From assembly GCA_036365515.1 (NCBI GenBank), contig CM070876.1:99404150-99468149 (forward strand): 64,000 nt of DNA, read 5' to 3'. The position numbers and the translations under genes are program-made. Below are positions 1 to 11,385 of this stretch, one piece after another; within the stretch, counting starts at the first letter, position 1; the number at the start of each line of letters is the position of its first letter. The notes below the pieces were generated by a model. It was not told the origin of the DNA, ran no database searches, and saw only the letters and a list, made by a program, of their open reading frames with translations. This DNA is from Torymus aiolomorphi. Lineage: Eukaryota > Arthropoda > Insecta > Hymenoptera > Torymidae.

Positions 1-430
1 GCAGCTGTGATTATGAATATCTTCATTTATTTGTCAATAGGATTGTTTGTTGTCGAAATAAATCAATGCCGTTCTAAGCGACTTGCCTTCTCAGTTTGCC
101 GGATGAATAATTGAAATGCCACGAATGAATAATTCCCGAATTCTGGCAAATTCGGTAAACTTATAATAATATGGCATTACTACAATTAGAAAATTTGAAT
201 AATTAATCCCGATTTACTTATTTATTCGAAAAGAAATCTTCGTTCTATCACAGGATACGCTATATGCAATTCCAAATTATTTATTTATTTATTGGAAATA
301 AAAATATTTTCTATCATCAAGAGTTGATATTAAGTTTGTTTATCAAATTAATCTAGTAAATACAGGATTCAAGGATAGAATCATTTTCGTATGAAAGGAG
401 CTACCAATCGACGTCTAATTGCGGGTTGAG

Positions 431-483
431 GCCTACGGGTGGGGAGCACGCTCAGTGCTCGAGCATGCTCCCCAGCCGTAGGC
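431..483. repeat. Inverted repeat (hairpin) in 570-bp unit, copy 1
   Basis: A 19-nt left arm starting GCCTACGGG pairs with a right arm ending CCGTAGGC at 17 of 19 positions, around a loop of about 15 nt. It is GC-rich against an AT-rich background. Confidence 0.8.
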
Positions 484-1000
484 TTTATGAGAAGAGCGGG
501 ACTAGCGGCAGATACGGAAAGCGAGGCAGATTTTCAGTTTGCGACTAAACACCTCTTCCACTTGGAACAGACGGCAGCTGTGATTATGAATATCTTCATT
601 TATTTGTCAATAGGATTGTCTGTTGTCGAAATAAATCAATGCCGCTCTAAGCGACTTGCCTTCGCCGTTTGCCGGGTGAATAATTGAAATGCCACGAATG
701 AATAATTCCCGAACTCTGGCAAATTTAGTATTATAATAATATGGCATTACTACAATTAGAAAATTTGAATAATCAATCCCAATTTACTTATTTATTCGAA
801 AAGAAATCTCCGTTCTATGACAGAATACGCTATATGCAATCCCAAATTATTTATTTATTTATTGGAAATAAAAATCTTTTCCATCATCAAGAGTTAATAT
901 TAAGGTTGTTTATCAAATTAATCTAGTAAATACAGGATTCGAGGATAGAATCATTGTCGTATGAAAAGAGCCACCAATCGACGTCTAATTGCAGGTTGAG

Positions 1001-1053
1001 GCCTACGGCTGAGGAGCACGCTCAGCGCTCCAGCGTGCTTCCCACCAGTAGGC
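1001..1053. repeat. Inverted repeat (hairpin) in 570-bp unit, copy 2
   Basis: This is the equivalent of the 431-483 hairpin, with arms matching at about 15 of 19 positions. A third, shortened version at 2067-2107 has lost much of its right arm. Confidence 0.7.
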
Positions 1054-2201
1054 TACATCAGAAGGGCTGTACTACCGGCAGATACGGAAAGCGAGGCAGA
1101 TTTTCCGTCCTGGGACTAAACCTTTTCCACTTGGAACAGACGGCAGCTGTGATTATGAATATCTTCATTTATTTGTCAATAGCATTGTTTTTTGTCGAAA
1201 TAAATCAATGCCGTCCTAAGCGACTTGCCTTCTCAGTTTGCCGGGTGAATAATTGAAATGCCACGAATGAATAATTCCCGAATTCTGGCAAATATTAATT
1301 ATTTTAATTTAATTTGTAAGACTGTAAGACCGATAGAAAAATTCTTATCAGTTGATAGTAAATTGCGGTCGACATAAGTAATATTTTTAATTTTAAGGAT
1401 TGTTTATTGTCGAAATAAATCAAAGCTGTGATTATGAATATCTTCATTTATTTGTCAATAGGATTGTTTGTTGTCGAAATAAATCAATGCCGCTCTAAGC
1501 GACTTGCCTTCGCCGTTTGCCGGGTGAATAATTGAAATGCCACGAATGAATAATTCGCGAATTCTGGCAAATATTAATTATTTTAATTTTATTTGTAAGA
1601 CTGTAAGACCGATAGAAAAATTCTTATCAGTTGATAGTAAATTGCAGTCGACATAAGTAATATTTTTAATTTTAAGGATTGTTTATTGTCGGAATAAATC
1701 AAAGCCGCTCTCAGCGACTTGCCTTCGCAGTTTGCCGGGTGAATAATTGAAATGCTCCGAATGAATAATTCCCGAATTCTGGCAAATTCAGTAAACTTAT
1801 AATAATGTGACATTACTACAATTAGAAAATTTGAATAATTAATCCCGATTTACTTATTCATTCGAAAAGAAATCTCCGTCCTATCACAGGATACGCTATA
1901 TGCAATACCAAATTATTTATTTATTTATTGGAAATAAAAATCTTTTCCATCATCAAGAGTTGATATTAAGGTTGTTTATCAAATTAATCTAATAAATACA
2001 GGATTCAAGGATAGAATCATTTTCGTATGAAAAGAACCACGAATCGTCGTCTAATTCCGGGTTGAGGCCTACGGGTGGGGAGCACGCTCGAGCGCTGAGC
2101 CATAGGCTACATCAGTCGAGCGGGACTAGCGGCAGATATGGAAAGCGAGGCAGATTTTCAGTTCTGCGAGAAAACAACTTTTGCCATACTTGGAATATAC
2201 G

Positions 2202-2823
2202 GCAGCTGTGATTGTTTCAAATGAATATATTCATCTATTGTCAATATGATTGTTTATTTACAGAAAATGCTCCTTACAGAAAATGTCGTGCAAATAATGC
2301 GAGTTACAATGGGTTCAACTGCTAGAAGTTGGTAATTATCGTTTTGTTAAATGCAAATCTGCTTACTAGTTTATATTTTACCGTTGAATCGTCCAACGGT
2401 AAAAACTCTTTACAAAAAACCCTTTCAAAGTGTCTTTACAAAATATGTCACGTGCCCAGAATACCCCTTTATGAAGTCGAAAAAATTTGTTTAAACTTGT
2501 ATGAATTGGGAATTATTATAGCGAATAATGAAGTTCTTCGATTACTTAAAATTTCTTCTTGAAATTGGTCATTAGTAAATACTGAAATTAGCAAAAACCC
2601 TTCCCATGCTCTTTACAAAAAATATATCAAGCACGGATTTTCAAGAAATTATGCAGGAGAGAAGTTTTTATTGCGAAGAAATCACACATAGTAAACGTTT
2701 TAACTGTCAATAATTAACCTATTTTATTGAAATTTCAGGAGAAAGTTGTATGCAAATTGCGGACAAGTATTATGTCGATGATTAGTAGGTTATGTGACCC
2801 ACAAAGCTTCTCTAGGGTTTTTT
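2202..2823. other. Spacer between the 570-bp repeat and the 165-bp satellite; no gene seen
   Basis: About 620 bp of AT-rich sequence follows a last fragment of the 570-bp repeat. It contains a short perfect hairpin at 2376-2404 (11-bp arms starting TTTTACCGTTG, 7-nt loop). It also has two loosely similar segments about 180 bp apart, both containing CTTTACAAAA followed by an ATATRTCA-like stretch, which may be remains of another degenerate repeat. A 77-codon open frame at 2329-2562 has no recognisable motif and no support as a gene. The first recognisable satellite core begins near 2824. Confidence 0.6.
2376..2404. repeat. Short perfect inverted repeat in spacer
   Basis: The arms TTTTACCGTTG and CAACGGTAAAA are perfectly complementary over 11 bp around a 7-nt loop. 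Nothing near it suggests a terminator or an RNA gene. Confidence 0.7.
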
Positions 2824-5800
2824 TGCCTGTTTTTAACAGTATTTTCCAAGTATATGGTGGAAAGTCGATGGTAACATGCAAAAAACAGCGAGAAACCATG
2901 ATGTTCAGTACTTTTTGTTCTTAATCTGCTGGAAATATGGATGTCGATCATTTTTTTCCTGAAAATAACTTAGGTCTATGCTAAAAATGCCTGTTCTTTT
3001 CAATATTTTCATAGTATACGGTGAAAAGTGCGGGCTATCCTGCAAAAAACAGCGTAAAATCATGATTTTCGGTACTTTTTGTTATTAATCTGCTGGGAAT
3101 ACGGATTGCGGTCATTGTTTTCGTCAAAATCACTTAGGACTATACGAGAAATGCCTGTTGTTATCAATATTTTCCTAGTATATGGTGAAACGTGCGTGGT
3201 ATCCTGCAAAAAACAGCGTAAAACCATGATTTTCGGTACCTTTTGTTCATAATCTCCTGGAAATATGGTTTTGTATCATTGTTTTGCTCAAAATGACGAA
3301 ATTTTATGCTACATATGCCTGTTTAAAACAGTATTTTTCACGTATATGTGGGAAAGTCCGTGGTAACCTGAAAAAAACAGAGAAAAACCATGATTTTCAG
3401 TACTTTTTGTTCTTAATCTACTGGAAATGTGGATTTCGATCATTCTTTCGTGAAAATAACTTAGGCCTATGCTAAAAATGCCTATTTTTAACAATATTTT
3501 TTTAGTATATGTTGACAAGTGTGTGATATCCGGCAAAGAACTGCGGAAAACCATGATTTTCGGTACTTTTTGTTTTTAATCTGCTGGAAATAAGGATTTG
3601 GATCATGTTTTTACCAATATTTTGATAATAATTCGATAAAAACGACGGTTTTTACCAATATTTTCCAAGTATATGACGAAAAGTGCGGGGTATCCTGCAA
3701 AAAACAGCGAAAAATCATGATTTTCGGTACTTTTTGTTATTAATCTGCTGGAAATATGGTTGTGCATCATTGTTTTACTCAGAATGACGAAGTTTTATGT
3801 TAAATATGCCTGTTTTTAACAGCATTTTCCAAGTATATGGTCCGTGGTAACCTGCAAAAAACAGCGAAAAACCAAGATTTTCAGTACTTTTAATTGTTAA
3901 TCTGCTGGAAATATAGATTTTGATCATTGTTTTCTTCAAAATAACTTAGGTCTATGCTAAAAATGCCTGTTTTTACGAACATTTTCCTACTATATCCTGA
4001 AGAGTGTGTGGTATCCTGCAAAAAATAGCAAAAAGCCATGATTATCAGTACTTTTTTCCTTAATCTGCTCGAAATATGGACTTGGATCATTCTTTTCGTC
4101 AAAATATCTTAGGTCTATGCTAAACATACCTGTTTTTACCAATATTACCCAAGTATATGGTGAAAAGTTCATTATATCCTGCAAAAAACAGCGAAATACC
4201 ATGATTTTCAGTACTTTTTGTTCTTAATGTGCTGGAAATATGGGTGACGATCATTGTTTTCGTCAAAATACATTAGCTCTATTCTAAAAATGCCTGTTTT
4301 TACCAACATTTTCCAAGTATATGGTGAAACGTGCGAGGTATCCTGCAAAAAACAGCGAAAAATCATGATGTTCGGTACTTTGTGTTCTTAATCTGCTGGA
4401 AATATGGATTTCGATCATTTTTTTCGTGAAAATAACTTAGGTCCATGCTAAAAATGCCTTTTTTTCCGATACATTGCTGGTATATCGTGAAAAGTGCGTG
4501 GTATCCTGCAAAAAACAGCGAGAAACCATGATTTTAAGTACTTTTTGTTATTAATCTGCTGGGAATATGGATTTGGAATATTCTTTTCCTCAAACTGAGG
4601 AAGTTTTATGCCAAATATGCCAATTTTTACCAATATTTTCATAATATATGGTTAAAAATGTCTGTTTTTACCAACATTTTCCAAGTATATCGTGAAAAGT
4701 GCGGGGTATCCTGCAAAAAACAGCGAAAAATCATGATTTTCGGTACTTTTTGTTATTCATCTGGTGGAAGTATGGACTTCGATCATTGTTTTAGTCAAAA
4801 TAACTTAGGCCTATACTAGAAATGCCTCTTTTTATCAACATTTTCCTAGTATATCGTGAGAAGTGCGTGCTATCCTGCAAAAAACAGCGAAAAACCATGA
4901 TTTTCGGTACTTTTTGTTATTAATCTGCTGGAAATATGGTTTTGCATCATTGTTTTACTCAAAATGACGAAGTTTTATGCTAAATATGCCTGTTTTTAAC
5001 AGCATTTTCCAAGTATATGGTGGAAAGTCCGTGGTAACCTGCAAAAAACAGGGAAAAACCATGATTTTCAGTACTTTTAATTCTTAATCTGCTGGAAATA
5101 TAGATTTTGATCATTGTTTTCTTCAAAATAACTTAGGTCTATGCTAAAAATGCCTGTTTTTACGAACATTTTCCTACTATATCGTGAAGAGTGTGTGGTA
5201 TCCTGCAAAAAACAGCGAAAAGCCATGATTTTCAGTACTTTTTTCCTTAATCTGCTCGAAATATGGACTTGGATCATTCTTTTCGTCAAAATATCTTAGG
5301 TCTATGCTAAACATACCCGTTTTTACCAATATTACCCAAGTATATGGTGAAGCGTTCATTATATCCTGCAAAAAAAAGCGAAAAACCATGATTATCAGTA
5401 CTTTTTGTTCTTAATCTGCTGGAAATATGGATTTCGATCATTTTTTTCGTGAAAATAACTTGGGTCTATGCTAAACATGCCTGTTTTTACCAATATTTCA
5501 CAAGTATATGGTGAAAATTTCGTTGTATCCTGCAAAAAAAAGCGAAAAACCATGATTTTCAGTACTTTTAATTCTTAATCTGCTGGAAATATAGATTTTG
5601 ATCATTGTTTTCTTCAAAATAACTTAGGTCTATGCTAAGAATGCCTGTTTTTACGAACATTTTCCTACTATATCGTGAAGAGTGTGTGGTATCCTGCAAA
5701 AAACAGCGAAAAGCCATGATTTTCAGTACTTTTTTCCTTAGTCTGCTCGAAATATGAACTTGGATCATTCTTTTCGTCAAAATATCTTAGGTCTATGCTA

Positions 5801-8800
5801 AACATACCCGCTTTTACCAATATTACCCAAGTATATGGTGAAGCGTTCATTATATCCTGCAAAAAAAAGCGAAAAACCATGATTATCAGTACTTTTTGTT
5901 CTTAATCTGCTGGAAATATGGATTTCGATCATTTTTTTCGTGAAAATAACTTATGTCGATGCTAATAATGCATGTTCTTTTCAATATTTTCATAATATAC
6001 GTTGTAAAGTGCGGGCTATCCTGCAAAAAACAGCGTAAAATCATGATTTTCGGTACTTTTTGTTATTAATCTGCTGGAAATACGGATTGCGGTCATTGTT
6101 TTCGTCAAAATCACTTCGGACTATACGAGAAATGCCTGTTGTTATCAATATTTTCCTAGTATATGGTGAAACGTGCGTGGTATCCTGCAAAAAACAGCGT
6201 AAAACCATGATTCTCAGTACCTTTTCTTCATAATCTCCTGGAAATAAGGTTTTGCATCATTGTTTTGCTCAAAATGACGAAGTTTTATGCTAAATATGCC
6301 TGTTTAAAACAGTATTTTCCACTTATACGTGGGAAAGTCCGTGGTAACCTGCAGAAAACAGAGAAAAACCATGATATTCAGTACTCTCTGTTCTTAATCT
6401 GCTGGAAATGTGGATTTCGATCATATTTTCGTGAAAATAACTTATGATTTTCAGTACTTTTTGTTCTTAGTCTGCTGGAAATATGGATTTCGATCATTTT
6501 TTTCGTGAAAATAACTTATGTCCATGCTAAAAATGCCTTTTTTTCCAATACATTGCCAGTGTATGGTGAAAAGTGCGTGGTATCCTGCAAAAAAACAGCG
6601 AAAAACCATGATTATCAGTACTTTTTGTTCTTAATTTGTTGGAAATATGGATTTCGATCAATTTTTTCTTGAAAATAGCTTAAGTCTATGCTAAAAATGC
6701 CTGTTTTTACCAATATTTTCCTAGTATATGGTGAAAAGTGGGTCGTATCTTGCAAAAAACAGCGAGAAACCATGATTTTCTGTACTTTTTCTTCGTAATC
6801 TGCTGGAAATATGGATTTCGATCATTGTTTTCGTCAAAATAACTTAGGACTATGCTAAAAATGCCTGTTTCTAACAATATTTTCCTAGTATTTGGTTAAA
6901 AGTGCGGGCTATCCTGCAAAAAACAGCGAAAAATCATGATTATCGGTACTTTTTGTTATTAATCTGCTGGAAATACGGATTGCGGTCATTGTTTTCGTCA
7001 AAATCACTTGGGGCTATACCAGAAATGCCTGTTGTTATCAATATTTTCCTAGTATATGGTGAAAAGTGCGTGATATCCTGGGAAAACAGCGAGAGACCAT
7101 GATTTTCAGTACCTTTTGTTCATAATCTCATGGAAATATGGTTTTGCATCATTGTTTTACCCAAAATGACGAAGTTTTATGCTAAATATGCCTGCTTTTA
7201 AAAGAATTTTCGAAGTATATGGTGGAAAGTCCGTGGTAACCTGCAAAAACCAGCGAAAAACCATGATTTTCAGTACTTTTTTTTCTTAATCTACTGGAAA
7301 TATGGATTTTGATCATTGTTTACGTCAAAATAACTTAGGTCTATGCTAAAAATGCCTGTTTTTACCACATTTTCCTAGTATATGGTGAAAAGTGGGTGGT
7401 ATCCTGCAAAAAACCGCGAAAAACCATGATTTTCGGTACTTTTTCTTCGAAATCTGCTGGAAATATGGTTTTCGATCATTGTTTTCGTCAAACTAACTTA
7501 GCTCCATGCTAAAAATGCCTATTTTTTCCAATACGTTGCTAGTATATGGTGAAAAGTGCGTGGTATTCTGTAAAAAACAGCGAAAAACCATGATTTTCGG
7601 TATTTTCGTTCTTAATCAGCTGGAAATATGGATTTCGATCATTGTTTTCGTCAAAATAACTTATGGTCCATGCTAAAAATGCCTTTTTTTCCAATACATT
7701 GCTAGTGTATGGTGAAAAGTGGGTGGTATCCTGCAAAAAACAGCGAAAAACCATGATGTACAGTACTTTTTGTTCTTAATCTGCTGGAAATATGGATTTC
7801 GATCATTTTTTTCGTGAAAATAACTTAGGTCTATGCTAAAAATGCCTGTTTTTTTCAATATTTTCATAGTATACGTTGTAAAGTGCGGGCTATCCTGCAA
7901 AAAACAGCGTAAAACCATGATTTTCGCTACTTTTTGTTATTAATCTGCTGGAAATACGGATTGCGGTCATTGTTTTCGTCAAAATCACTTTGGACTATAC
8001 GAGAAATGCCTGTTGTTATCAATATTTTCCTAGTATATGGTGAAACGTGCGTGTTATCCTGCAAAAAACAGCGTAAAACCATGATTTTCAGTACCTTTTC
8101 TTCATAATCTCCTGGAAATATGGTTTTGCATCATTGTTTTGTTCAAAATGACGAAGTTTTATGCTAAATATGCCTGTTTAAAACAGTATTTTCCACGTAT
8201 ATGTGGGAGAGTCCGTAGTAACCTGCAGAAAACAGAGAAAAACCATGATATTCAGTACTCTTTGATCTTAATCTGCTGGAAATGTGGATTTCGATCATTT
8301 ATTCGTGAAAATAACTTAGGTCCATGCTAAAAATGCCTTTTTTTCCAATACATTGCTAGTGTATGGTGAAAAGTGCGTGGTATCCTCCAAAAAAACAGCG
8401 AGAAACCATGATTTTCTGTACATTTTCTTCGTAATCTGCTGGAAATATGGATTTCGATCATTGTTTTCGTCAAAATAACTTAGGTCTATGCTAAAAATGC
8501 CTGTTTCTAACAATATTCTCCTAGTATTTGGTGAAAAGTGCGGGCTATCCTGCAAAAAACAGCGAAAAATCATGATTATCGGTACTTTTTGTTATTAATC
8601 TGCTGGAAATACGGATTGCGGTCATTGTTTTCGTCAAAATCACTTAGGACTATACGAGAAATGCCTGTTGTTATCAATATTTTCCTAGTATATGGTGAAA
8701 AGTGCGTGATATCCTGCAAAAACAGCGAGAGACCATGATTTTCAGTACCTTTTGTTCATAATCTCCTGGAAATATGGTTTTACATCATTGTTTTACCCAA

Positions 8801-9714
8801 AATGACGAAGTTTTATGCTAAATATGCCTGTTTTTAACAGCATTTTCCAGGTATATGGTGGAAAGTCCGTGGTAACCTGCAAAAAACAGCGAAAAACCAT
8901 AACCTGCAAATATGGATTTTGATCAGTTTTCGAAAATAACCATGATTTTCCAACATTTTCCTAGTACTTTTGTATCTTAAAAACAGCGAAACGCCATGTA
9001 CTGGAAATATGGATTTAGATCATTGTTTTCGTGAAAATAACTTAGGTCTATGCTAAAAATGCCTGTTTCTACCAATATTTTCCTAGTATATGGCGAAACG
9101 TGCGTGGTGTCTATAAAAAAACAGCGAAAAACCTTGATTTTCTGTACTTTTTGTTCTTAATCTGCTGGGAATAAGGATTTGGAATATTGTTTTCCTCAAA
9201 ATGAGGAAGCTTAATGCTAAATATGTTTCTTTTTACCAATATTTTCATAATATATGGTTAAAAATGCCTATTTTTACCAATATTTTCCAAGTATATGGTG
9301 AAAAGTACGTTGTATCCTGAAAAAAACAGCGAAAAACATTGATTTTCAGTACTTTTTGTCCTTAATCTGCTGGAAATATGGATTTGGATCATTATTTTCA
9401 TCAAAATGAGTAAATTTTATGCTAAATATGCCTGTTTTTACCAATATTTTCCTAATATATGTTTTGAAGTACGTGGTATCCTGCAAAAAACAGCGAAAAA
9501 CCACGATTTACGGTACTTTTTGTTCTTAATCTGCTGGAAATATGGATTTCGATCATTATTTTCATCAAAATGAGGAAATTTTATGCTAAATATGCCTGTT
9601 TTTACCAATATTTCCCTAGTATATGGTGAAAAGTTCGTTGTTTCCTGCAAAAAACCGCGAAAAACCATGATAATCAGTACTTTTTGTTCTTAATCTGTTG
9701 GAAATATGGATTTC
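2824..9714 (+). repeat. 165-bp satellite array, subfamily A, plus orientation
   Basis: Head-to-tail monomers of about 164-165 bp. The recognisable order in each is: the core TTTTTACCAATATTTTCC, a TATGGTGAAAAGTGCGTGG block, TCCTGCAAAAAACAGCG, a CATGATTTTCAGTAC block, TTCTTAATCTGCTGGAAATA, a GATCATTGTTTTCGTC block, and ACTTAGGTCTATGCTAAAAA leading into the next core. Monomers differ by substitutions and small indels. Groups of monomers are re-duplicated: a segment near 2990-3470 recurs near 5970-6440 and again near 7845-8330, and 3870-4200 recurs at 5057-5387 (offset 1187 bp). A disturbed stretch at about 8895-9000 is a scrambled monomer. The array ends where the LTR of the first Gypsy element begins. 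Many 60-80 codon open frames occur, but they are translations of the monomer. Confidence 0.95.
5057..5952 (+). repeat. Trimeric higher-order repeat, period 491 bp
   Basis: The segment 5057-5461 recurs at 5548-5952 with an offset of 491 bp, which is three monomers. The copies share diagnostic variants such as a TTTTAATTCTTAATC block and a CATTATATCCTGC block, and differ at only a few positions. This points to recent local amplification of a three-monomer unit. Confidence 0.8.
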
Positions 9715-10030
9715 TGTAATACTTATGATCAGGATGGATGAGTCACACAAATAATGGAGTCGAGCGTACGAACAAAATAGGTTTATTAGTTCGTTTGAAA
9801 TTGATAAAGGTTTTGTCGGTTGACTTTCTGCAGGGTGATGCGTATGTCACGCTAGCTCTCGCCGGGAGCAACTGCCGATCCTTCTCGCTCTCTCCGCAAT
9901 CCTTCGCGAGCGCAGCGCTCTACACCAGTCGATACGGGATATCGACAGTAGATATACGGTGGCGCATTTTGTTTTTCGCAACCCTTACATTCGGCCATTC
10001 CTGACACTAGGCCGTCCTCGGCCGCAGACA
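9715..10030 (-). repeat. 3' LTR of the first Gypsy element
   Basis: On the minus strand the segment starts TGTCTGCGG and ends AGTATTACA, so it has the TG...CA ends of an LTR, and it is 316 bp long. It follows directly on an A-rich tract next to the integrase end (10031-10052), where a polypurine tract is expected. An AATAAA polyadenylation signal lies at 9782-9787 on the minus strand, about 70 bp before the LTR end. No second LTR exists in the window to confirm the ends. Confidence 0.75.
9782..9787 (-). promoter_or_regulatory. Polyadenylation signal AATAAA in the LTR
   Basis: AATAAA read on the minus strand (TTTATT on plus) lies near the 3' end of the LTR, the usual place for an LTR-element polyadenylation signal. 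Confidence 0.55.
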
Positions 10031-10157
10031 AATTATATATTTTTTTTTTTTTTCCGAATCGGCATTACCTTTACTCATCGAGCTCTCTGAAATGAACCTT
10101 ATCGCTTTCTGCAGCCGGAGTTCTCCATAATCTCATATTAGCTGGTTCCCAAACACC
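10031..10157 (-). other. Untranslated stretch with A-rich tract between integrase and LTR
   Basis: On the minus strand this region follows the integrase stop and contains a run of about 15 A residues directly before the LTR. It is the likely polypurine tract and 3' untranslated part of the element. Confidence 0.5.
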
Positions 10158-11385
10158 TTAATAAGGTTTTTGAGTTATCTGAAACCCTTCAATGTCCGCA
10201 ACAACATAGCGGTCGTTTCGCAACTCTTTTATAATCTGATAAGGGCCTTTAAACTTAGGAATGAGCTTATGAGTAACTCCTGCTGTGCTGTCAAAATTTC
10301 GAATCATAATCCAATCATTGACTTTATATTTGTGAACGTCTTTTTGCCTCTTATCTTTATAAGCTTTGTTGTACTCCTGACTTTTTAGCATTTTCTCTAC
10401 CGCTTTTTCCCTAGATTCTACTAAGTCTCGCTTCTCGGTATTTACATTTTCTTTTAAGAACGCACGAACTTCGTCTACGCATTTACCATTTTGATCGATG
10501 CCGAAAAGCAGCTTACTAGGAGTTTCTCCCGTCGATTTATTTATTACATTGTTAATACTATATTCTGCATCGCTCAAAATTTTGTACCATTGTTTTCCTG
10601 CATCGTTATCTGTCAACTTACTCAACATCGCATTTAAAACTCGATTAACGCTTTCTGCCTGACCATTTTGCTTGTGGTGATCCCGTGGCGATTTTTGCGT
10701 GCTTAACATTATTTTCGCTTAAAAATTCTGAAAACTCTACGGATGTAAAAGCACTTCCTCTATCTGAAACTAACGTTCTAGGTCTACTATAATACGAAAA
10801 ATATTGTTTAAGACAATCAATAGCCTCTCTGCTATTGGTTGTTTTCGTCGCATACAATTTCACAAATTTTGTAAACGCATCGATAACTAAAAATACATAT
10901 TTCTTTACTAATACGCTTTTATCCATAGGGCCAGCATGATCTATATGTATTACGTCGGAAGGGACATTTGCTATTTCACCGTGCATTTTTCTCTCGATTT
11001 TGCCACACGTAGGAGAATAAGCTATACATTTTAAACAATTTTTGATGTGGTCATTTACCTTCTCTTTAAGTTTTGGAAATCAGTAACTCTGCTTAATCAA
11101 TTCGTAAACTTTTTGTAAACCAACATGCCCCATTTCATCGTGATACTTATATAGCACATTTGTTTCCATGCTCGCTGGTACATAAAATAATAAGTTTTCA
11201 CCGCTCTTTCTATAAACTAAACCATTTCTAAATTCGAAAAATTTATCTTCATTCTTTTCAAGCTCCTCGCGTAGAGCTTTTATTGTTGGGTCTTGATTCT
11301 GACATAATGATAAATTAAACTCAAAAGAATTTTCCTCAATCACGAAAATGCTATGTATCCTACTTAAACTGTCAACATGGGCCAT
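10158..11385 (-). pseudogene. Integrase (end of Gypsy pol), broken
   Basis: This would insert the reverse-transcribed DNA into the genome. Reading on the minus strand, an HDEMGHVG segment and a C-x2-C pair (CLKCIAYS) form the zinc-binding N-domain. The catalytic D, D and E follow in HIDHAGP, VSDRGSAF and GQAESVNR. A C-terminal PKFKGPYQI segment matches the GPY/F module of chromovirus-like and related Gypsy integrases. Breaks: an in-frame TGA at 11080-11082 where a Trp is normally found, and a one-base insertion in an A run near 10670, just before the catalytic Glu. The reading frame then continues to a natural stop at 10158. It is a non-functional copy. Confidence 0.9.

Larger units (their letters stand above)
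1..2201 (+). repeat. Tandem repeat of about 570 bp, unrelated to the main satellite
   Basis: The block beginning GCAGCTGTGATTATGAAT recurs at 1, 574 and 1143, giving two long units of 573 and 569 bp. Two shorter units of 279 bp follow (starts near 1146 and 1425). In these the middle of the long unit is replaced by an AT-rich segment containing TAAGACTGTAAGACCGATAG. A further long-type unit runs from about 1708 to 2201 and a fragment starts near 2202. Each long unit carries a GC-rich inverted repeat in an otherwise AT-rich sequence. Small open frames inside (for example 439-687 and 954-1256) repeat with the unit and show no protein family. The repeat continues past the left edge of the window, so its true extent is unknown. 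It could be a second satellite or a tandem array of a non-autonomous element; no terminal inverted repeats were identified. Confidence 0.85.

Noticed and set aside
2329..2562. 77-codon open frame in the spacer
   Set aside because: No motif, no start context, no neighbouring gene; AT-rich chance frame.
3309..9668. Dozens of 60-90 codon open frames with a recurring MVFRCFLQDTTHFSPYT-like protein on one strand
   Set aside because: They are translations of the satellite monomer. They appear once per monomer, shift frame between neighbours because the period is not a multiple of three, occur on whichever strand the array faces, and show no protein family.
2824..9714. CRISPR-like regular repeats
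   Set aside because: Repeats are contiguous 165-bp monomers without unique spacers, in eukaryotic DNA with retrotransposons.
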